Assembly: GCA_029866125.1 (NCBI GenBank)
Contig: JARWZZ010000004.1
Location: 310,001 to 374,000 of the forward strand
Length of the DNA: 64,000 nt
From: Limnobacter sp.
Lineage (GTDB): Bacteria; Pseudomonadota; Gammaproteobacteria; Burkholderiales; Burkholderiaceae_B
Reading direction: 5' to 3'
Positions 44,905 to 54,292 of this stretch are shown one piece after another (the first letter of the stretch is position 1; every line of letters starts with the position of its first letter). The notes under the pieces are model-generated. The model was not told the DNA's origin, ran no database searches, and saw only the letters and a list, made by a program, of their open reading frames with translations. The position numbers and the translations under genes were made by a program.

Positions 44905-45288
44905 TTACAGCGTGTGCTTCTTGCGGTAATCTTCAACCGCCGCTTTAATCGCATCTTCAGCCAAAATGGAGCAGTGAATTTTCACGGGTGGCAAGGCCAA
45001 CTCTTCCGCAATTGCCGTGTTCTTGATTTCCATGGCTTGGTCCAAAGTTTTACCTTTGACCCATTCCGTGACCAAGGATGAGGATGCAATCGCTGAACCA
45101 CAGCCATAGGTTTTGAATTTTGCATCGGTAATAACGCCGTCTTCACCCACTTTGATTTGCAGCTTCATCACGTCGCCGCAGGCAGGCGCGCCCACCATGC
45201 CGGTGCCTACTTCATCGTCGCCTTTTTCGAACGAACCCACGTTGCGTGGATTCTCGTAGTGGTCGAGTACTTTTTCGCTGTATGCCAT
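44905..45288 (-). CDS. iscU: Fe-S cluster scaffold IscU
   Basis: This is the 127-residue scaffold on which [2Fe-2S] clusters are built from IscS sulfur. Ligands are Cys37 with Asp39 in APACGDV, Cys63 in YGCGSA, and His105 and Cys106 in KIHCS. The HscA recognition motif LPPVK is at 99-103. Position between iscS and iscA is canonical. Confidence 0.97.
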   Translation of the reverse strand: MAYSEKVLDHYENPRNVGSFEKGDDEVGTGMVGAPACGDVMKLQIKVGEDGVITDAKFKTYGCGSAIASSSLVTEWVKGKTLDQAMEIKNTAIAEELALPPVKIHCSILAEDAIKAAVEDYRKKHTL

Positions 45289-45315
45289 GATCTTTACTCC
45301 ATCAATATTCTAAAT

Positions 45316-46527
45316 TTAGTGGGCAGCCCATTGAACGGTATTCAAATCCACACCGTCCAAATGCATTTCCCACAATGGGGACAATTCACGTAGTTTGCCC
45401 ACTTTGGACTTCAACAATTCAATGGTGAAATCCACGTCAGCTTCAGTCGTGAAGCGACCAATCGAAAAACGAATCGAGCTGTGTGCCAACTCATCGCTGC
45501 GGCCCAAGGCTCGCAACACGTAAGAGGGTTCCAGCGAGGCTGAGGTGCAGGCAGAGCCTGAAGACACCGCAATGTCTTTAATCGCCATGATCAAAGACTC
45601 GCCTTCTACAAAGTTGAAACTCACGTTCAAGTTGTGGGGCACACGATGTTCCATGTCGCCGTTGACGTAAATTTCATCAATGGATTTGAAGCCATTCAAC
45701 AAACGGTCGCGCAGGGCCCGTATACGGGGCAGCTCGCTCGCCATTTCTTCTTTGGCAATGCGGAAGGCTTCGCCCATGCCTACAATCTGGTGCGTGGGCA
45801 GTGTGCCTGAACGCATGCCACGCTCGTGGCCGCCACCATGCATTTGCGCATCCAGACGGATACGCGGTTTGCGACGCACGTACAAAGCACCAATGCCTTG
45901 TGGGCCGTAGGTTTTGTGCGCACAAAAGCTCATCAAATCAACTTTCAGCGTGTTCAGGTCAATTTCAACCTTGCCGGTGGCTTGGGCCGCATCCACATGG
46001 AAAATGATTCCCTTTTCACGGCACAACTCGCCAATGGCTGGGATGTCCTGAATCACACCGATTTCATTGTTCACGTACATGACGGAAATCAGCACTGTGT
46101 CTGGGCGAATAGCAGCCTTCAACACATTCATGTCGATTAAGCCGTTTTCCTGAACTTCCAAATAGGTGGCTTCAAAACCATGGCGCTCCAAATCACGGAA
46201 GGTGTCCAGAACCGCCTTGTGCTCGGTCTTGACCGTGATGATGTGCTTGCCTTTGGTTTCGCTATAAAACAGCGCTGCGCCTTTGATGGCCAGGTTGTTT
46301 GATTCTGTAGCGCCAGAAGTCCACACGATTTCACGTGGGTCTGCGTTGACCAAAGCAGCAACATGGTCGCGTGCTGTTTCCACGGCTTCTTCTGCATTCC
46401 AGCCGTAGGCATGGCTACGTGATGCGGGGTTACCAAAGCTTTCGCGTAAGTACGGAATCATTTTGTCGGCTACGCGTGGGTCTACAGGTGTAGTCGCGCT
46501 GTAATCGAGGTAAATCGGCATCTTCAT
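45316..46527 (-). CDS. iscS: Cysteine desulfurase IscS
   Basis: This is a 403-residue PLP enzyme that extracts sulfur from cysteine for Fe-S clusters and tRNA thiolation. The Schiff-base lysine is Lys205 in [12 protein letters not shown]. The persulfide-carrying Cys327 lies in the mobile loop [14 protein letters not shown], which identifies the IscS (group I) type. It follows iscR by 16 bases. A second in-frame ATG two codons in could be the true start; the difference is trivial. Confidence 0.97.
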   Translation of the reverse strand: MKMPIYLDYSATTPVDPRVADKMIPYLRESFGNPASRSHAYGWNAEEAVETARDHVAALVNADPREIVWTSGATESNNLAIKGAALFYSETKGKHIITVKTEHKAVLDTFRDLERHGFEATYLEVQENGLIDMNVLKAAIRPDTVLISVMYVNNEIGVIQDIPAIGELCREKGIIFHVDAAQATGKVEIDLNTLKVDLMSFCAHKTYGPQGIGALYVRRKPRIRLDAQMHGGGHERGMRSGTLPTHQIVGMGEAFRIAKEEMASELPRIRALRDRLLNGFKSIDEIYVNGDMEHRVPHNLNVSFNFVEGESLIMAIKDIAVSSGSACTSASLEPSYVLRALGRSDELAHSSIRFSIGRFTTEADVDFTIELLKSKVGKLRELSPLWEMHLDGVDLNTVQWAAH

Positions 46528-46543
46528 GTTAGGAATTCTCCAG

Positions 46544-47011
46544 TTACTGCATTGTATTGTTCAGGGCAGGGCGCTCACGAAACTCAATGGTTTGGCAGCC
46601 AGCCTTTTGCTTGTTCTTGTCCACCAGCGATTGCAAGGTGACGGAATTCAAATAATCCAACATTTTGCTGTTGAGGGTTGACCAGAGGTCGTGCGTCATA
46701 CACTGACCTTCAATGGTGCAATCTTCTTTGCCGCCACACTGAGTGGCATCCAAAGGCTCGTCAACTGCAATAATCACGTCCGCAACGCTTACTTCGCTCA
46801 AAGGCTTGGTGATTTGGTAGCCGCCACCCGGGCCGCGTACGCTGTCCACCAAATCATGCCTGCGCAGCTTTGAAAACAACTGCTCCAAGTACGACAAAGA
46901 AATGCTTTGCCGCTCACTGATGCCCGCCAACGTGACAGGGCCTTTACCCTGCTGCAAGGCGAGGTCAACCATGGCGGTGACTGCAAATCTACCTTTTGTG
47001 GTTAAGCGCAT
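46544..47011 (-). CDS. iscR: Fe-S responsive regulator IscR
   Basis: This is a 155-residue Rrf2-family winged-helix regulator. In [2Fe-2S] form it represses the isc operon; without cluster it lets the operon run. The DNA-binding helices are in the first 65 residues ([21 protein letters not shown], then GPGGGY). The cluster ligands are Cys92, Cys98, Cys104 and His107 ([16 protein letters not shown]), the same numbering as in E. coli. Two matching operator boxes lie directly upstream, so autoregulation is expected. It is the first gene of the isc operon. Confidence 0.97.
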   Translation of the reverse strand: MRLTTKGRFAVTAMVDLALQQGKGPVTLAGISERQSISLSYLEQLFSKLRRHDLVDSVRGPGGGYQITKPLSEVSVADVIIAVDEPLDATQCGGKEDCTIEGQCMTHDLWSTLNSKMLDYLNSVTLQSLVDKNKQKAGCQTIEFRERPALNNTMQ

Positions 47012-47034
47012 CTGTTGAAATGACCTTCAATGGA

Positions 47035-47059
47035 ATGTCTGACTAATTTAGTCAAGTAT
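47035..47059 (-). promoter_or_regulatory. IscR type 1-like box (proximal)
   Basis: On the minus strand this 25-bp site has the core GACTAAATTAGTC preceded by ATACTT, matching the known type 1 IscR consensus. It overlaps the -10 element of the isc promoter, the expected place for repression. Confidence 0.88.
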
Positions 47060-47084
47060 ACCAAAGACCCACTAATTTAGTCAA
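47055..47084 (-). promoter_or_regulatory. isc operon promoter
   Basis: On the minus strand the -35 element TTGACT (47079-47084) is followed after 18 bases by the -10 element TATACT (47055-47060). Both are embedded in the two IscR boxes. The start of transcription should lie near 47047. Confidence 0.75.
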
Positions 47085-47090
47085 CAATAG
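47066..47090 (-). promoter_or_regulatory. IscR-like box (distal)
   Basis: A second copy of TTGACTAAATTAGT lies 31 bases upstream of the first and covers the -35 element. Its right half (GGGTC) departs from the consensus. Confidence 0.75.
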
Positions 47091-47140
47091 GGCTAACCCG
47101 AAATACGTATTAAAGGGCTTATTTTGTGCAGTCGCACATG

Positions 47141-47166
47141 AAAAACGGCCGCACAGGGCGACCGTC
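47141..47166 (-). terminator. Intrinsic terminator after the phosphatase gene
   Basis: On the minus strand ACGGTCGC pairs with GCGGCCGT (one G-T-type wobble) around CCTGT and is followed by TTTTT. It separates the phosphatase gene from the isc promoter. Confidence 0.75.
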
Positions 47167-47196
47167 TTCAGGGAGGCAGGTACTGCCTAACAGTTT

Positions 47197-47688
47197 TTAG
47201 GCTGCGGCAAACTGCAAAACACGCTTGCGCATCACTTCAATAAGGCCCGTGCAAGAGTCCTCAATGTAGTTCAGCACTGTGTCAAAGCCGTCTGGCCCGC
47301 CGTAGTAGGGGTCAGGCACTGTGGCTTCGTCATGCTCTGTGGAGTAGCGCATCAGCAACTGGATTTTGTGGCTGTACTGGCGGGGGCACTGCTGTTGAAG
47401 CAGCGTCATGTTGTCCCAATCCATGGCCAAAATCATGTCGTTTTCGCGGAAATCGTCCACCGTCACTTGCCGGGAAACCAAAGTAGACAGGTCGTAACCG
47501 CGTTTGCCAGCGGCTGCAACTGCCCGTGGGTCAGGGCTTTTGCCCAAATGGTAAGCATGGGTGCCTGCGGAATCCACCACCACTTCTTTGTCCAGGTTTG
47601 CGTCTTTCAGCATTTTCCTGAGAATGCCTTCCGCGGTTGGAGAGCGGCAAATGTTTCCCATGCACACAAACAAGACTTTGCTTTTCAT
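47197..47688 (-). CDS. Low-molecular-weight protein-tyrosine phosphatase
   Basis: This is a 163-residue cytoplasmic phosphatase. The signature loop CMGNICRS (Cys9, Arg15) at the N-terminus and the general-acid motif VPDPYYGG near residue 130 are both intact, so it should be active. Bacterial members act on tyrosine phosphoproteins or regulate exopolysaccharide kinases; no such kinase is encoded here. It lies 74 bases downstream of uvrB on the same strand and is followed by a terminator. Confidence 0.92.
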   Translation of the reverse strand: MKSKVLFVCMGNICRSPTAEGILRKMLKDANLDKEVVVDSAGTHAYHLGKSPDPRAVAAAGKRGYDLSTLVSRQVTVDDFRENDMILAMDWDNMTLLQQQCPRQYSHKIQLLMRYSTEHDEATVPDPYYGGPDGFDTVLNYIEDSCTGLIEVMRKRVLQFAAA

Positions 47689-47762
47689 TAAGGTTTCCTT
47701 TCGCTAAAGCCATAAAAACTAAATACTTTTTCACATTTAGAATGGCGCAAGCCTGAATTCAA

Positions 47763-49832
47763 TCAGGCTGATCTCTTTGTGTCAATCGAAACAATGTTGG
47801 TTTGTCCCGATGCGCCAAACAATTTTTGCTTCATGAGGCCCAGCTGGTCACGAATTCGGGCTGCTTTTTCAAACTCCAAATTTTTCGCATGTTCGACCAT
47901 TTCTTTCTCAAGACGCTTGATTTCCTTGGTTAATTGCTTCTCACCCAGCAATTCTGTGTTATCCAAAGCTTCTTTTTCAGCTTTTTTGGCTTTCGAAGCG
48001 TTTGGATCAAACACACCATCAATTAGTTCCTTGATTTTCTTATTCAATGCCGTCGGTGTAATGCCGTTGGCCAAGTTGGCAGCGGTTTGCTTTTCCCGCC
48101 TGCGGTCAGTTTCGCCAATCGCCAACTTCATGGAATCTGTCATCCGGTCTGCGTAAAGAATTGCCTTTCCGTTCAAATTACGCGCTGCGCGTCCAATTGT
48201 CTGGATCAAGCTCCGCTCACTGCGCAAAAAGCCTTCTTTGTCTGCATCCAAAATAGCAACTAGGGACACTTCTGGAATATCCAAGCCCTCACGCAATAAA
48301 TTAATTCCGACCAGCACGTCAAATTCGCCCAAACGCAGGTCTCGCAAAATTTCTACGCGTTCAACTGTGTCGATGTCAGAGTGAAGGTAGCGCACTTTCA
48401 CGCCGTGGTCGCTGAGGTAATCGGTGAGGTCCTCGGCCATGCGCTTGGTGAGTGTGGTCACCAACACACGGTCGCCATCGGCCACCCGTTCATGAATTTC
48501 GCTCAACAAATCATCCACTTGGGATGTGGCGGGGCGCACCTCGATAATCGGGTCAACCAAGCCAGTTGGGCGCACAAGTTGCTCTACCACTTGGGAGGCA
48601 TGCTCTTTTTCGTAATGTGATGGGGTTGCAGACACAAATACGGTTTGGCGCAGCTTGCCTTCGAATTCCTCAAACTTCAGCGGCCGATTGTCCATGGCGG
48701 AGGGGAGGCGGAAGCCAAAGTTCACCAAGGTTTCTTTGCGCGACCTGTCGCCTTTGTACATCGCGCCCAATTGGCCGATGGTGACGTGGCTTTCGTCAAT
48801 AATCATCAAGGCGTCTTTGGGCAGGTAGTCAATCAAAGTGGGGGGCGGCTCGCCTGCAGCAGCACCTGACAAATGACGGCTGTAGTTTTCAATGCCCTTG
48901 CAAAAACCTAGTTCTTGCAGCATTTCAATGTCAAACCGGGTGCGCTGTTCTAGGCGCTGGGCCTCTACCAATTGGCCGTTTTTCACAAAAAAGTCCACCC
49001 GTTGGCGCAACTCTTCTTTGATGGTGTCAATCGCCCGAAGCACTGTGGTGCGTGGCGTTACATAATGCGAGCTGGGGTAAATTGTGAACCTGGGAATGGT
49101 TTGTTGAATTTTGCCCGTCAGTGGGTCAAACAACTGGATGGTTTCAATTTCATCATCAAACAACTCCATTCGGACTGCCAGATCCGAATGTTCAGCCGGG
49201 TACACGTCAATGGTGTCGCCACGCACGCGGAAGTTACCCCGTGAAAAATCCAGGTCATTGCGCTTGTACTGCATGGCTATCAAGCGCTTGAGGATGTCCC
49301 GCTGGCTCATTTTGTCGCCATGACGTACCGTCAAAATCATGGCGTGGTAATCGCTGGGGTCGCCAATACCGTAGATGCAGCTGACTGTGCCTACAATGAT
49401 GGTGTCGCGCCGTTCCAACAAACTTTTAGTAGCTGAAAGCCGCATTTGTTCGATGTGTTCATTGATGGAGGAGTCCTTTTCAATGAACAAATCCCTCGAA
49501 GGCACATACGCTTCGGGCTGGTAATAATCGTAGTAGCTGACGAAATATTCCACCGCATTTTTGGGGAAAAACTCGCGCATTTCTGAATACAGCTGTGCCG
49601 CCAAAGTTTTATTGGGTGCCAATACCAGCGCGGGGCGCCCTGTTTGGGCGATGACATTCGCCATGGTGAAGGTTTTACCCGACCCAGTTACCCCGAGTAG
49701 GGTTTGGAAGCTCAAACCATCGTCAACGCCACCCACCAAGGCTTCTATGGCCGTGGGTTGGTCGCCCGCAGGCGGGTATGGGCGGTACAGCTGATAGGGG
49801 CTATTTGGAAAATGTACGAAACCTTGGGTCAT
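47763..49832 (-). CDS. uvrB: UvrABC excision nuclease subunit B
   Basis: This is a 689-residue DNA-damage recognition helicase-like protein of nucleotide excision repair. Walker A is GVTGSGKTF, with the beta-hairpin region [18 protein letters not shown] in [12 protein letters not shown], and helicase motif QTIGRAARN. The C-terminal UVR motif, which contacts UvrC, is near 640-675 ([27 protein letters not shown]). The start [16 protein letters not shown] is the family's usual beginning; an open extension of 21 codons upstream reads unlike UvrB. It is divergent from aspC. Confidence 0.96.
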   Translation of the reverse strand: MTQGFVHFPNSPYQLYRPYPPAGDQPTAIEALVGGVDDGLSFQTLLGVTGSGKTFTMANVIAQTGRPALVLAPNKTLAAQLYSEMREFFPKNAVEYFVSYYDYYQPEAYVPSRDLFIEKDSSINEHIEQMRLSATKSLLERRDTIIVGTVSCIYGIGDPSDYHAMILTVRHGDKMSQRDILKRLIAMQYKRNDLDFSRGNFRVRGDTIDVYPAEHSDLAVRMELFDDEIETIQLFDPLTGKIQQTIPRFTIYPSSHYVTPRTTVLRAIDTIKEELRQRVDFFVKNGQLVEAQRLEQRTRFDIEMLQELGFCKGIENYSRHLSGAAAGEPPPTLIDYLPKDALMIIDESHVTIGQLGAMYKGDRSRKETLVNFGFRLPSAMDNRPLKFEEFEGKLRQTVFVSATPSHYEKEHASQVVEQLVRPTGLVDPIIEVRPATSQVDDLLSEIHERVADGDRVLVTTLTKRMAEDLTDYLSDHGVKVRYLHSDIDTVERVEILRDLRLGEFDVLVGINLLREGLDIPEVSLVAILDADKEGFLRSERSLIQTIGRAARNLNGKAILYADRMTDSMKLAIGETDRRREKQTAANLANGITPTALNKKIKELIDGVFDPNASKAKKAEKEALDNTELLGEKQLTKEIKRLEKEMVEHAKNLEFEKAARIRDQLGLMKQKLFGASGQTNIVSIDTKRSA

Positions 49833-49958
49833 GCTACAATTCGAATGTGAGTTTCGTGAGGCTTCAAAAAGGCCAAGCCAAACAACCATTATCAAGCAGG
49901 TTGCAATAAGTTTCCAGTCTTGACTTTTTCATTTCTTCACATCGCCACCCAAAAAATC

Positions 49959-51146
49959 ATGCTTTCAAATCGCGCACTTACGATCAAACCCTCTCCCACA
50001 CTCGCCGTCACAGCCAAAGCCGCTCAGCTGAAAGCTGAAGGTAAAGACATTATTGGCCTTGGGGCTGGTGAACCTGACTTCGACACGCCTGATCACATCA
50101 AGGCGGCTGCCAAAAAGGCAATCGATGACGGTTTTACTAAATACACAGCCGTGGGTGGTACGGTTGGTTTGAAGAATGCGGTAATCGCCAAGCTGACGCG
50201 TGACAACAACCTCGTCTACAAACCCAATGAGGTTGTAGTGGGCGTGGGCGGTAAGCAGTGTATTTTCAACATGATTTTGGCCACCATCAACCCGGGCGAC
50301 GAAGTGGTGATTCCCGCTCCGTACTGGGTTAGCTATGCTGACATCGTTGAAATCGCTGAAGGCGTCCCCAAACTGGTGTTTGCAGGCATTGAGCAGGGCT
50401 TCAAAATCACGCCCGCTCAGTTGGAATCTGCAATTACACCCAAAACAAAAATGTTCATGATCAACAGCCCCAGCAACCCTACGGGCGCTGTGTACACCCA
50501 GGCTGAATTGGCTGCATTGGGCGAAGTGCTGTTGAAGCACCCCAACATTATTGTGGCCACGGATGACATGTACGAGCACATTAATTTGAACGATGTGCCC
50601 TTTGTGAACATCGTGAATGCATGCCCAGCCCTGAAAGACCGCGCTGTGGTGTTGAACGGTGTGTCCAAGGCCTACTCGATGACTGGGTGGCGTATTGGTT
50701 ACGCGGCAGGCCCAGCCAGGTTGATCGACACCATGACCAACCTGCAAAGCCAGTCTACGTCCAACCCCACATCCATTTCTCAAGTCGCTGCTGAAGCTGC
50801 ATTGAATGGTGACCAGTCTTGCCTAAAGCCCATGGTTGACGCATTCAAAGAGCGCAACGAGTTTGTGTTCCAAGGCATTAACAGCATTCCCGGTTTGAAA
50901 GCCAACAAAGCTGAAGGTGCTTTTTATTCCTTCGTGGATGCGCGCGAAGCCATTAAAAAGCTGGTTGCAGAAGGTAAGCTGGCCAACTCTAGCGACTTGC
51001 TGCTGGCTGAATACCTGCTGAATGCGGGCGTTGCAGTGGTTCCAGGTTCTGCATTTGGTGCTGAGGGTTACTTCCGCATTTCATTTGCAACCTCCATGGG
51101 CAATCTGGAAAAAGCAATCGCACGTTTCAAAGCTGCTTTGGCCTAA
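49959..51146 (+). CDS. Aspartate aminotransferase, class I (AspC/AAT-Ib type)
   Basis: This is a 395-residue PLP-dependent aminotransferase interconverting aspartate and oxaloacetate with glutamate and 2-oxoglutarate, possibly also acting on prephenate or other acids. Motifs include LGAGEPDFDTPDHI, NSPSNPTGAVYT, and the PLP-lysine segment NGVSKAYSMTGWRIGYAAGP. The start MLSNRALTIKPSPTLAVTAKA matches the family; a TTG 13 codons earlier is open but unlikely. It is divergent from uvrB and followed by tRNA-Asn. The exact amino-acid preference cannot be fixed from sequence. Confidence 0.92.
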   Translation: MLSNRALTIKPSPTLAVTAKAAQLKAEGKDIIGLGAGEPDFDTPDHIKAAAKKAIDDGFTKYTAVGGTVGLKNAVIAKLTRDNNLVYKPNEVVVGVGGKQCIFNMILATINPGDEVVIPAPYWVSYADIVEIAEGVPKLVFAGIEQGFKITPAQLESAITPKTKMFMINSPSNPTGAVYTQAELAALGEVLLKHPNIIVATDDMYEHINLNDVPFVNIVNACPALKDRAVVLNGVSKAYSMTGWRIGYAAGPARLIDTMTNLQSQSTSNPTSISQVAAEAALNGDQSCLKPMVDAFKERNEFVFQGINSIPGLKANKAEGAFYSFVDAREAIKKLVAEGKLANSSDLLLAEYLLNAGVAVVPGSAFGAEGYFRISFATSMGNLEKAIARFKAALA

Positions 51147-51324
51147 GCCTAGCGGTTATTGAATGTTTGCTTTGTTGTTCAGTAATATTGTTGTAAACCC
51201 CTGAATTTATTGGCTAATGCCCTGAGAGGCGCATGAATTCAGGGTCTGAGATAAAAGTTTTTAGAAAGTTTTCGAGAAAGTACTTGCGCAATCTGAAAAT
51301 CGATGCCATAATCTTGTTCTCAAT

Positions 51325-51400
51325 TCCCTGATAGCTCAGTCGGTAGAGCGACGGACTGTTAATCCGCAGGTCCCTGGTTCGAGTCCAGGTCGGGGAGCCA
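51325..51400 (+). tRNA. tRNA-Asn (GTT)
   Basis: This 76-base cloverleaf has acceptor stem TCCCTGA/TCGGGGA (one G-U pair), D loop AGCTCAGTCGGTAGAGC, anticodon GTT in ACTGTTAAT, T arm GGTTCGAGTCC, and an encoded CCA end. It is followed by a strong terminator. Confidence 0.97.
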
Positions 51401-51406
51401 GAATAC

Positions 51407-51436
51407 AAAAGGCCTACAGAAATGTAGGCCTTTTTT
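51407..51436 (+). terminator. Intrinsic terminator after tRNA-Asn
   Basis: AAAAGGCCTACA pairs with TGTAGGCCTTTT around a four-base loop, with a following T-run; the stem is perfect. It ends the tRNA transcript. Confidence 0.95.
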
Positions 51437-51575
51437 GTTTTTCCGTTTTGTTTTTCCGTTCGTTAAATTTGGTATTTCCCGTCTACTTACTGCCCTGCAA
51501 CCCTAGTTGCCTGTGCAAAAATCAACTCATTTAGGCCGATGTATGCAATCGTTTAAACTTTAAAAGGACAAGGAA

Positions 51576-52049
51576 ATGAGCACTGAAATGAGACCGCCTC
51601 TACCGCCATTCGATCTTGAATCTGCGGCCAAGAAGGCTCGGGCTGCGGAGAATGCCTGGAATACGAAAGACCCGGTTGCGGTTTCTATGGCGTACACCGA
51701 AGATTCGAGGTGGCGCAATCGCAGTGAAATATTTCAGGGTCGGCCCGCGATTGTCGATTTCTTGACCAAGAAGTGGGCCCATGAAAATGGCTACAGGTTA
51801 ATCAAAGAAGTTTGGGCTTACACGGACAACCGGATTGCTGCGCGATTCGCTTACGAGTGGCACAACACGGAAGGCCAGTGGTTTCGAAGTTATGGCAACG
51901 AGAACTGGGAATTTGATGCTAGGGGTTTGATGAAAACTCGCCATGCAAGCATTAACGACATTGCGATCAAGGAGGCAGATCGACTGTTCCACTGGCCACA
52001 AGGACCGCGCCCAGCCGACCACCCTGGCCTCAGTGATCTTGGGCTCTAA
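51576..52049 (+). CDS. DUF1348 protein (NTF2-like fold)
   Basis: This is a 157-residue protein of the SnoaL/NTF2-like superfamily, DUF1348. Characteristic stretches are [47 protein letters not shown] and [24 protein letters not shown]. Its function is unknown; the cone-shaped fold often binds or isomerises small hydrophobic molecules. The ATG follows AAGGACAAGGAA. The gene is convergent with the MocR regulator, their ends overlapping by three bases, and lies between tRNA-Asn and the Nit1C-type cluster. Confidence 0.85.
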   Translation: MSTEMRPPLPPFDLESAAKKARAAENAWNTKDPVAVSMAYTEDSRWRNRSEIFQGRPAIVDFLTKKWAHENGYRLIKEVWAYTDNRIAARFAYEWHNTEGQWFRSYGNENWEFDARGLMKTRHASINDIAIKEADRLFHWPQGPRPADHPGLSDLGL

Positions 52050-53458
52050 CCCCGTTGTTTCTGTGCGCTTGATGGCGGAAAGCTGTTAAGCGTTTCCGAA
52101 ATAATTCTCAGAGTTTGTTCAATCCGCTCGTCATTTAGGTTCCCTCCCAATGAAAGCCGAACCGCGTTGGGCGTTGTGCCTTCAAGGCAAAACATATCGG
52201 CGCTGGCAATGGCAATGCCACGGTTCAGCAAGCGTCCGCAAAAAGCGGACTGGCTCCAAGTGGAGGGAAGGTTCAGCCACAGGTGAAAGCCTTCAGGATT
52301 GGTCTCGAAGTTGAAATCGCCAAGTATTCGCTTTGCAATCATTTGCCTTCGTTGACTCATTAGTCGAATACTTTCTAGGCACATTTGCGCAGTGCCGTCG
52401 AGAATCCATTGGGTTGCAAGTGCTGTACACACGGGGCTGGCCATAATTTGTGTGGCGCGTAGTGATGAGGCGATGCGTTTTGATTCAAGTTCATTTGGGC
52501 AAACCAAAAACGCGATTCGAAGACCCGCACTTACGGTCTTAGACAAGCCACTGACGTAGTAAGTAAGCTCAGGTGCAAGGCTGGTAAACGAGGTCGGTGG
52601 GCTTCGCATCAACTTGCTGTAAGGGTCGTCCTCGATTATTCGAAGGCCGAAGTGTCGGGCCACTTCAACAATTTCCAGGCGTCGGGCTTCGCCAATGGTG
52701 CGGGTTGTCGGGTTTTGAATGGTTGGGTTTAAGTAAAGCGCACGCACCTCATTGATTCGACAGTGTGCTTCAAGGGCGTCTGGCAAAATCCCCTCACTGT
52801 CGGTGGGTATGCCCAATGTTTTTATGCCGAGTTGGCCGGCCATGGCTTTGACGCCGGGGTAGGTAATTGCTTCTGCACACAATGTATTGCCAGCCCCCAC
52901 CAATGCGGTCATAAGGCCAGCCAATGTTCCTTGAATGCCAGGGGTTACCAATATTGTGCGGCCTTGGTGGTGTGGGCTCACACCGTTTAACCAATTGGCT
53001 GCTGCAAGTTGGTCGTCATCGCTTCCGCCGAAGTCTTGGTAGCGGGTAAGCCTGTGAAAATTACCTTGTTCCATCACATGCCGTGTACCGTGCCGCATAC
53101 GTGCTAGGAGCTCAGGCTCCTGCGGTTCGGGTGCCATGTTCATCGTCATTTCAATGAGATTCGAATCTGCCCCACGTTGATTGGAATTGCGGATTCTGAC
53201 GTAACTGCCCACGCCCGCTTTGGAAGTGATCAAACCGCGGTGTTGCGCCTCCTGATAGGCGCGGGCCACTGTGGTGTAGTCCAGGTTCAAGCCTTTGGCC
53301 AGTTCACGGATGGGCGGAAGCCGGTCATCCAGTGTCAAAATTCCTTGCCGAATTTCCACTTCAATCGCTTCGGCAATGGCCAAGTAGGCAGGCTTGTTTC
53401 GATCTACCAGCGCTTTGTTCCAGTCATCCAAAAGTTCAGTTCTGTTTCTCATGCGCAA
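52046..53458 (-). CDS. MocR-type regulator (GntR helix-turn-helix plus aminotransferase fold)
   Basis: This is a 470-residue regulator. An N-terminal GntR-type winged helix (about 20-88, with [23 protein letters not shown]) is joined to a class I aminotransferase-like domain. The PLP lysine is Lys307 in [14 protein letters not shown]. MocR regulators sense PLP adducts of amines or amino acids. The gene is divergent from the Nit1C-type cluster across a 276-bp spacer, so it is the natural candidate regulator of that cluster. Clusters of this type are often reported with a sigma-54 activator instead, so this arrangement is of interest. Confidence 0.88.
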   Translation of the reverse strand: MRMRNRTELLDDWNKALVDRNKPAYLAIAEAIEVEIRQGILTLDDRLPPIRELAKGLNLDYTTVARAYQEAQHRGLITSKAGVGSYVRIRNSNQRGADSNLIEMTMNMAPEPQEPELLARMRHGTRHVMEQGNFHRLTRYQDFGGSDDDQLAAANWLNGVSPHHQGRTILVTPGIQGTLAGLMTALVGAGNTLCAEAITYPGVKAMAGQLGIKTLGIPTDSEGILPDALEAHCRINEVRALYLNPTIQNPTTRTIGEARRLEIVEVARHFGLRIIEDDPYSKLMRSPPTSFTSLAPELTYYVSGLSKTVSAGLRIAFLVCPNELESKRIASSLRATQIMASPVCTALATQWILDGTAQMCLESIRLMSQRRQMIAKRILGDFNFETNPEGFHLWLNLPSTWSQSAFCGRLLNRGIAIASADMFCLEGTTPNAVRLSLGGNLNDERIEQTLRIISETLNSFPPSSAQKQRG

Positions 53459-53513
53459 TGCTTGTGCTTGTGGGGCTCACTACCCGTGCAAGCAACTTGC
53501 GCGCCCGCTGCAG

Positions 53514-53530
53514 TGCACGTTCCCAGTGCA
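53514..53530 (+). promoter_or_regulatory. NtrC-like dyad upstream of the Nit1C-type cluster
   Basis: TGCACGTTCCCAGTGCA has TGCAC and GTGCA arms seven bases apart, as in NtrC enhancer sites. Its centre is about 147 bases upstream of the transcription start predicted from the sigma-54 element. The motif CAGTGCA recurs at 53511, 53524 and 53681, so a MocR operator is an alternative. Confidence 0.55.
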
Positions 53531-53642
53531 GTGTCTGGCTTTTCCAATTGTGCTCTTTCTAGCTCGAATGATGGTTTGGTTGGGTGGAAAGCCCCATCAA
53601 ATGGATTTGATCGGACCTTGATTGGATTTCGAAGTTTCGAAT

Positions 53643-53658
53643 TGGTACAGGCATTGCA
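53643..53658 (+). promoter_or_regulatory. Sigma-54-like promoter of the Nit1C-type cluster
   Basis: TGGTACAGGCATTGCA matches the -24/-12 consensus TGGCAC-N5-TTGC, with GG (53644-53645) and GC (53656-53657) exactly ten bases apart. Transcription should start near 53669, giving a leader of about 65 bases. Confidence 0.7.
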
Positions 53659-53734
53659 CATAAACCAGCGTGCGCCGACACAGTGCAAATGACTTTAACG
53701 GTGCCTATTTGTTGACGACTCTGGAGATCATGAA

Positions 53735-54217
53735 ATGCCTAAAGTAAATCACCCCGCTCATGTTGATGGCGACTATTTTGTTGATTACGAAGAAAAAGTA
53801 TTTGAGGATGTCAAAGCTGAGCCCGGCCAAAAAGCGCTAGTCACGTTTCACACCGTTGCGTTTGAAGGTTCAATTGGCTTTGTGAACCTGTTGCAAGCCA
53901 CCCGCCTGCAAAGAAAGGGCTTTGAAACCTCGGTACTTTTGTACGGCCCAGGTGTTACTTTGGGTGTGCAACGTGGATTTCCCACTTTGGGGAATGAGGC
54001 ATTTCCCGGTCATCTGAATTTCAATAATCAAATAAAAAAATTCATGGGTGAAGGTGGCAAAGTCTATGCCTGCCGTTTCGCTTTACAGGCCTTGTATGGC
54101 CATGGCGAGCCCTCCTTGATTGAAGGCATTCGTCCAATCAGCCCTTTGGATGTCATGGATTTGGTGCTGATTCACAAACGAGACAGCGCAGTGATTATTG
54201 ACACCTGGACTTTGTAA
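53735..54217 (+). CDS. MSMEG_0572/Sll0783-like nitrogen starvation response protein
   Basis: This is a 160-residue protein of the family first seen as Sll0783 in Synechocystis, whose expression rises in nitrogen starvation. The biochemical role is unknown. The fold part [42 protein letters not shown] recalls DsrE-like proteins. CTGGAG precedes the ATG. It is the first gene of the Nit1C-type cluster and follows the sigma-54-like promoter. Its last bases and stop codon are part of a perfect 14-bp tandem duplication. Confidence 0.88.
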   Translation: MPKVNHPAHVDGDYFVDYEEKVFEDVKAEPGQKALVTFHTVAFEGSIGFVNLLQATRLQRKGFETSVLLYGPGVTLGVQRGFPTLGNEAFPGHLNFNNQIKKFMGEGGKVYACRFALQALYGHGEPSLIEGIRPISPLDVMDLVLIHKRDSAVIIDTWTL

Positions 54218-54237
54218 AGAAACCTTTGTAAAGAAAC
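54210..54237. repeat. Perfect 14-bp tandem duplication across a stop codon
   Basis: CTTTGTAAAGAAAC occurs twice in direct succession (54210-54223 and 54224-54237). The first copy holds the TAA stop of the MSMEG_0572-like gene. The duplication does not alter the protein. Confidence 0.95.
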
Positions 54238-54243
54238 AGCGGC

Positions 54244-54261
54244 AGTCGCCTTTGGGCGACT
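54244..54261 (+). other. Intercistronic hairpin
   Basis: AGTCGCC and GGCGACT pair perfectly around TTTG, without a following T-run. Located between the first and second genes of the cluster, it may protect or separate transcript segments, leaving the first gene's message more abundant. Confidence 0.7.
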
Positions 54262-54292
54262 CGCCCAATGGATGTGGAAGTGGAGATCGTTC

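Noticed and set aside
47751-47770. AGCCTGA/TCAGGCT hairpin at the uvrB stop as a terminator
   Set aside because: The stem is perfect but short, overlaps the coding end, and is not followed by a T-run on the minus strand.
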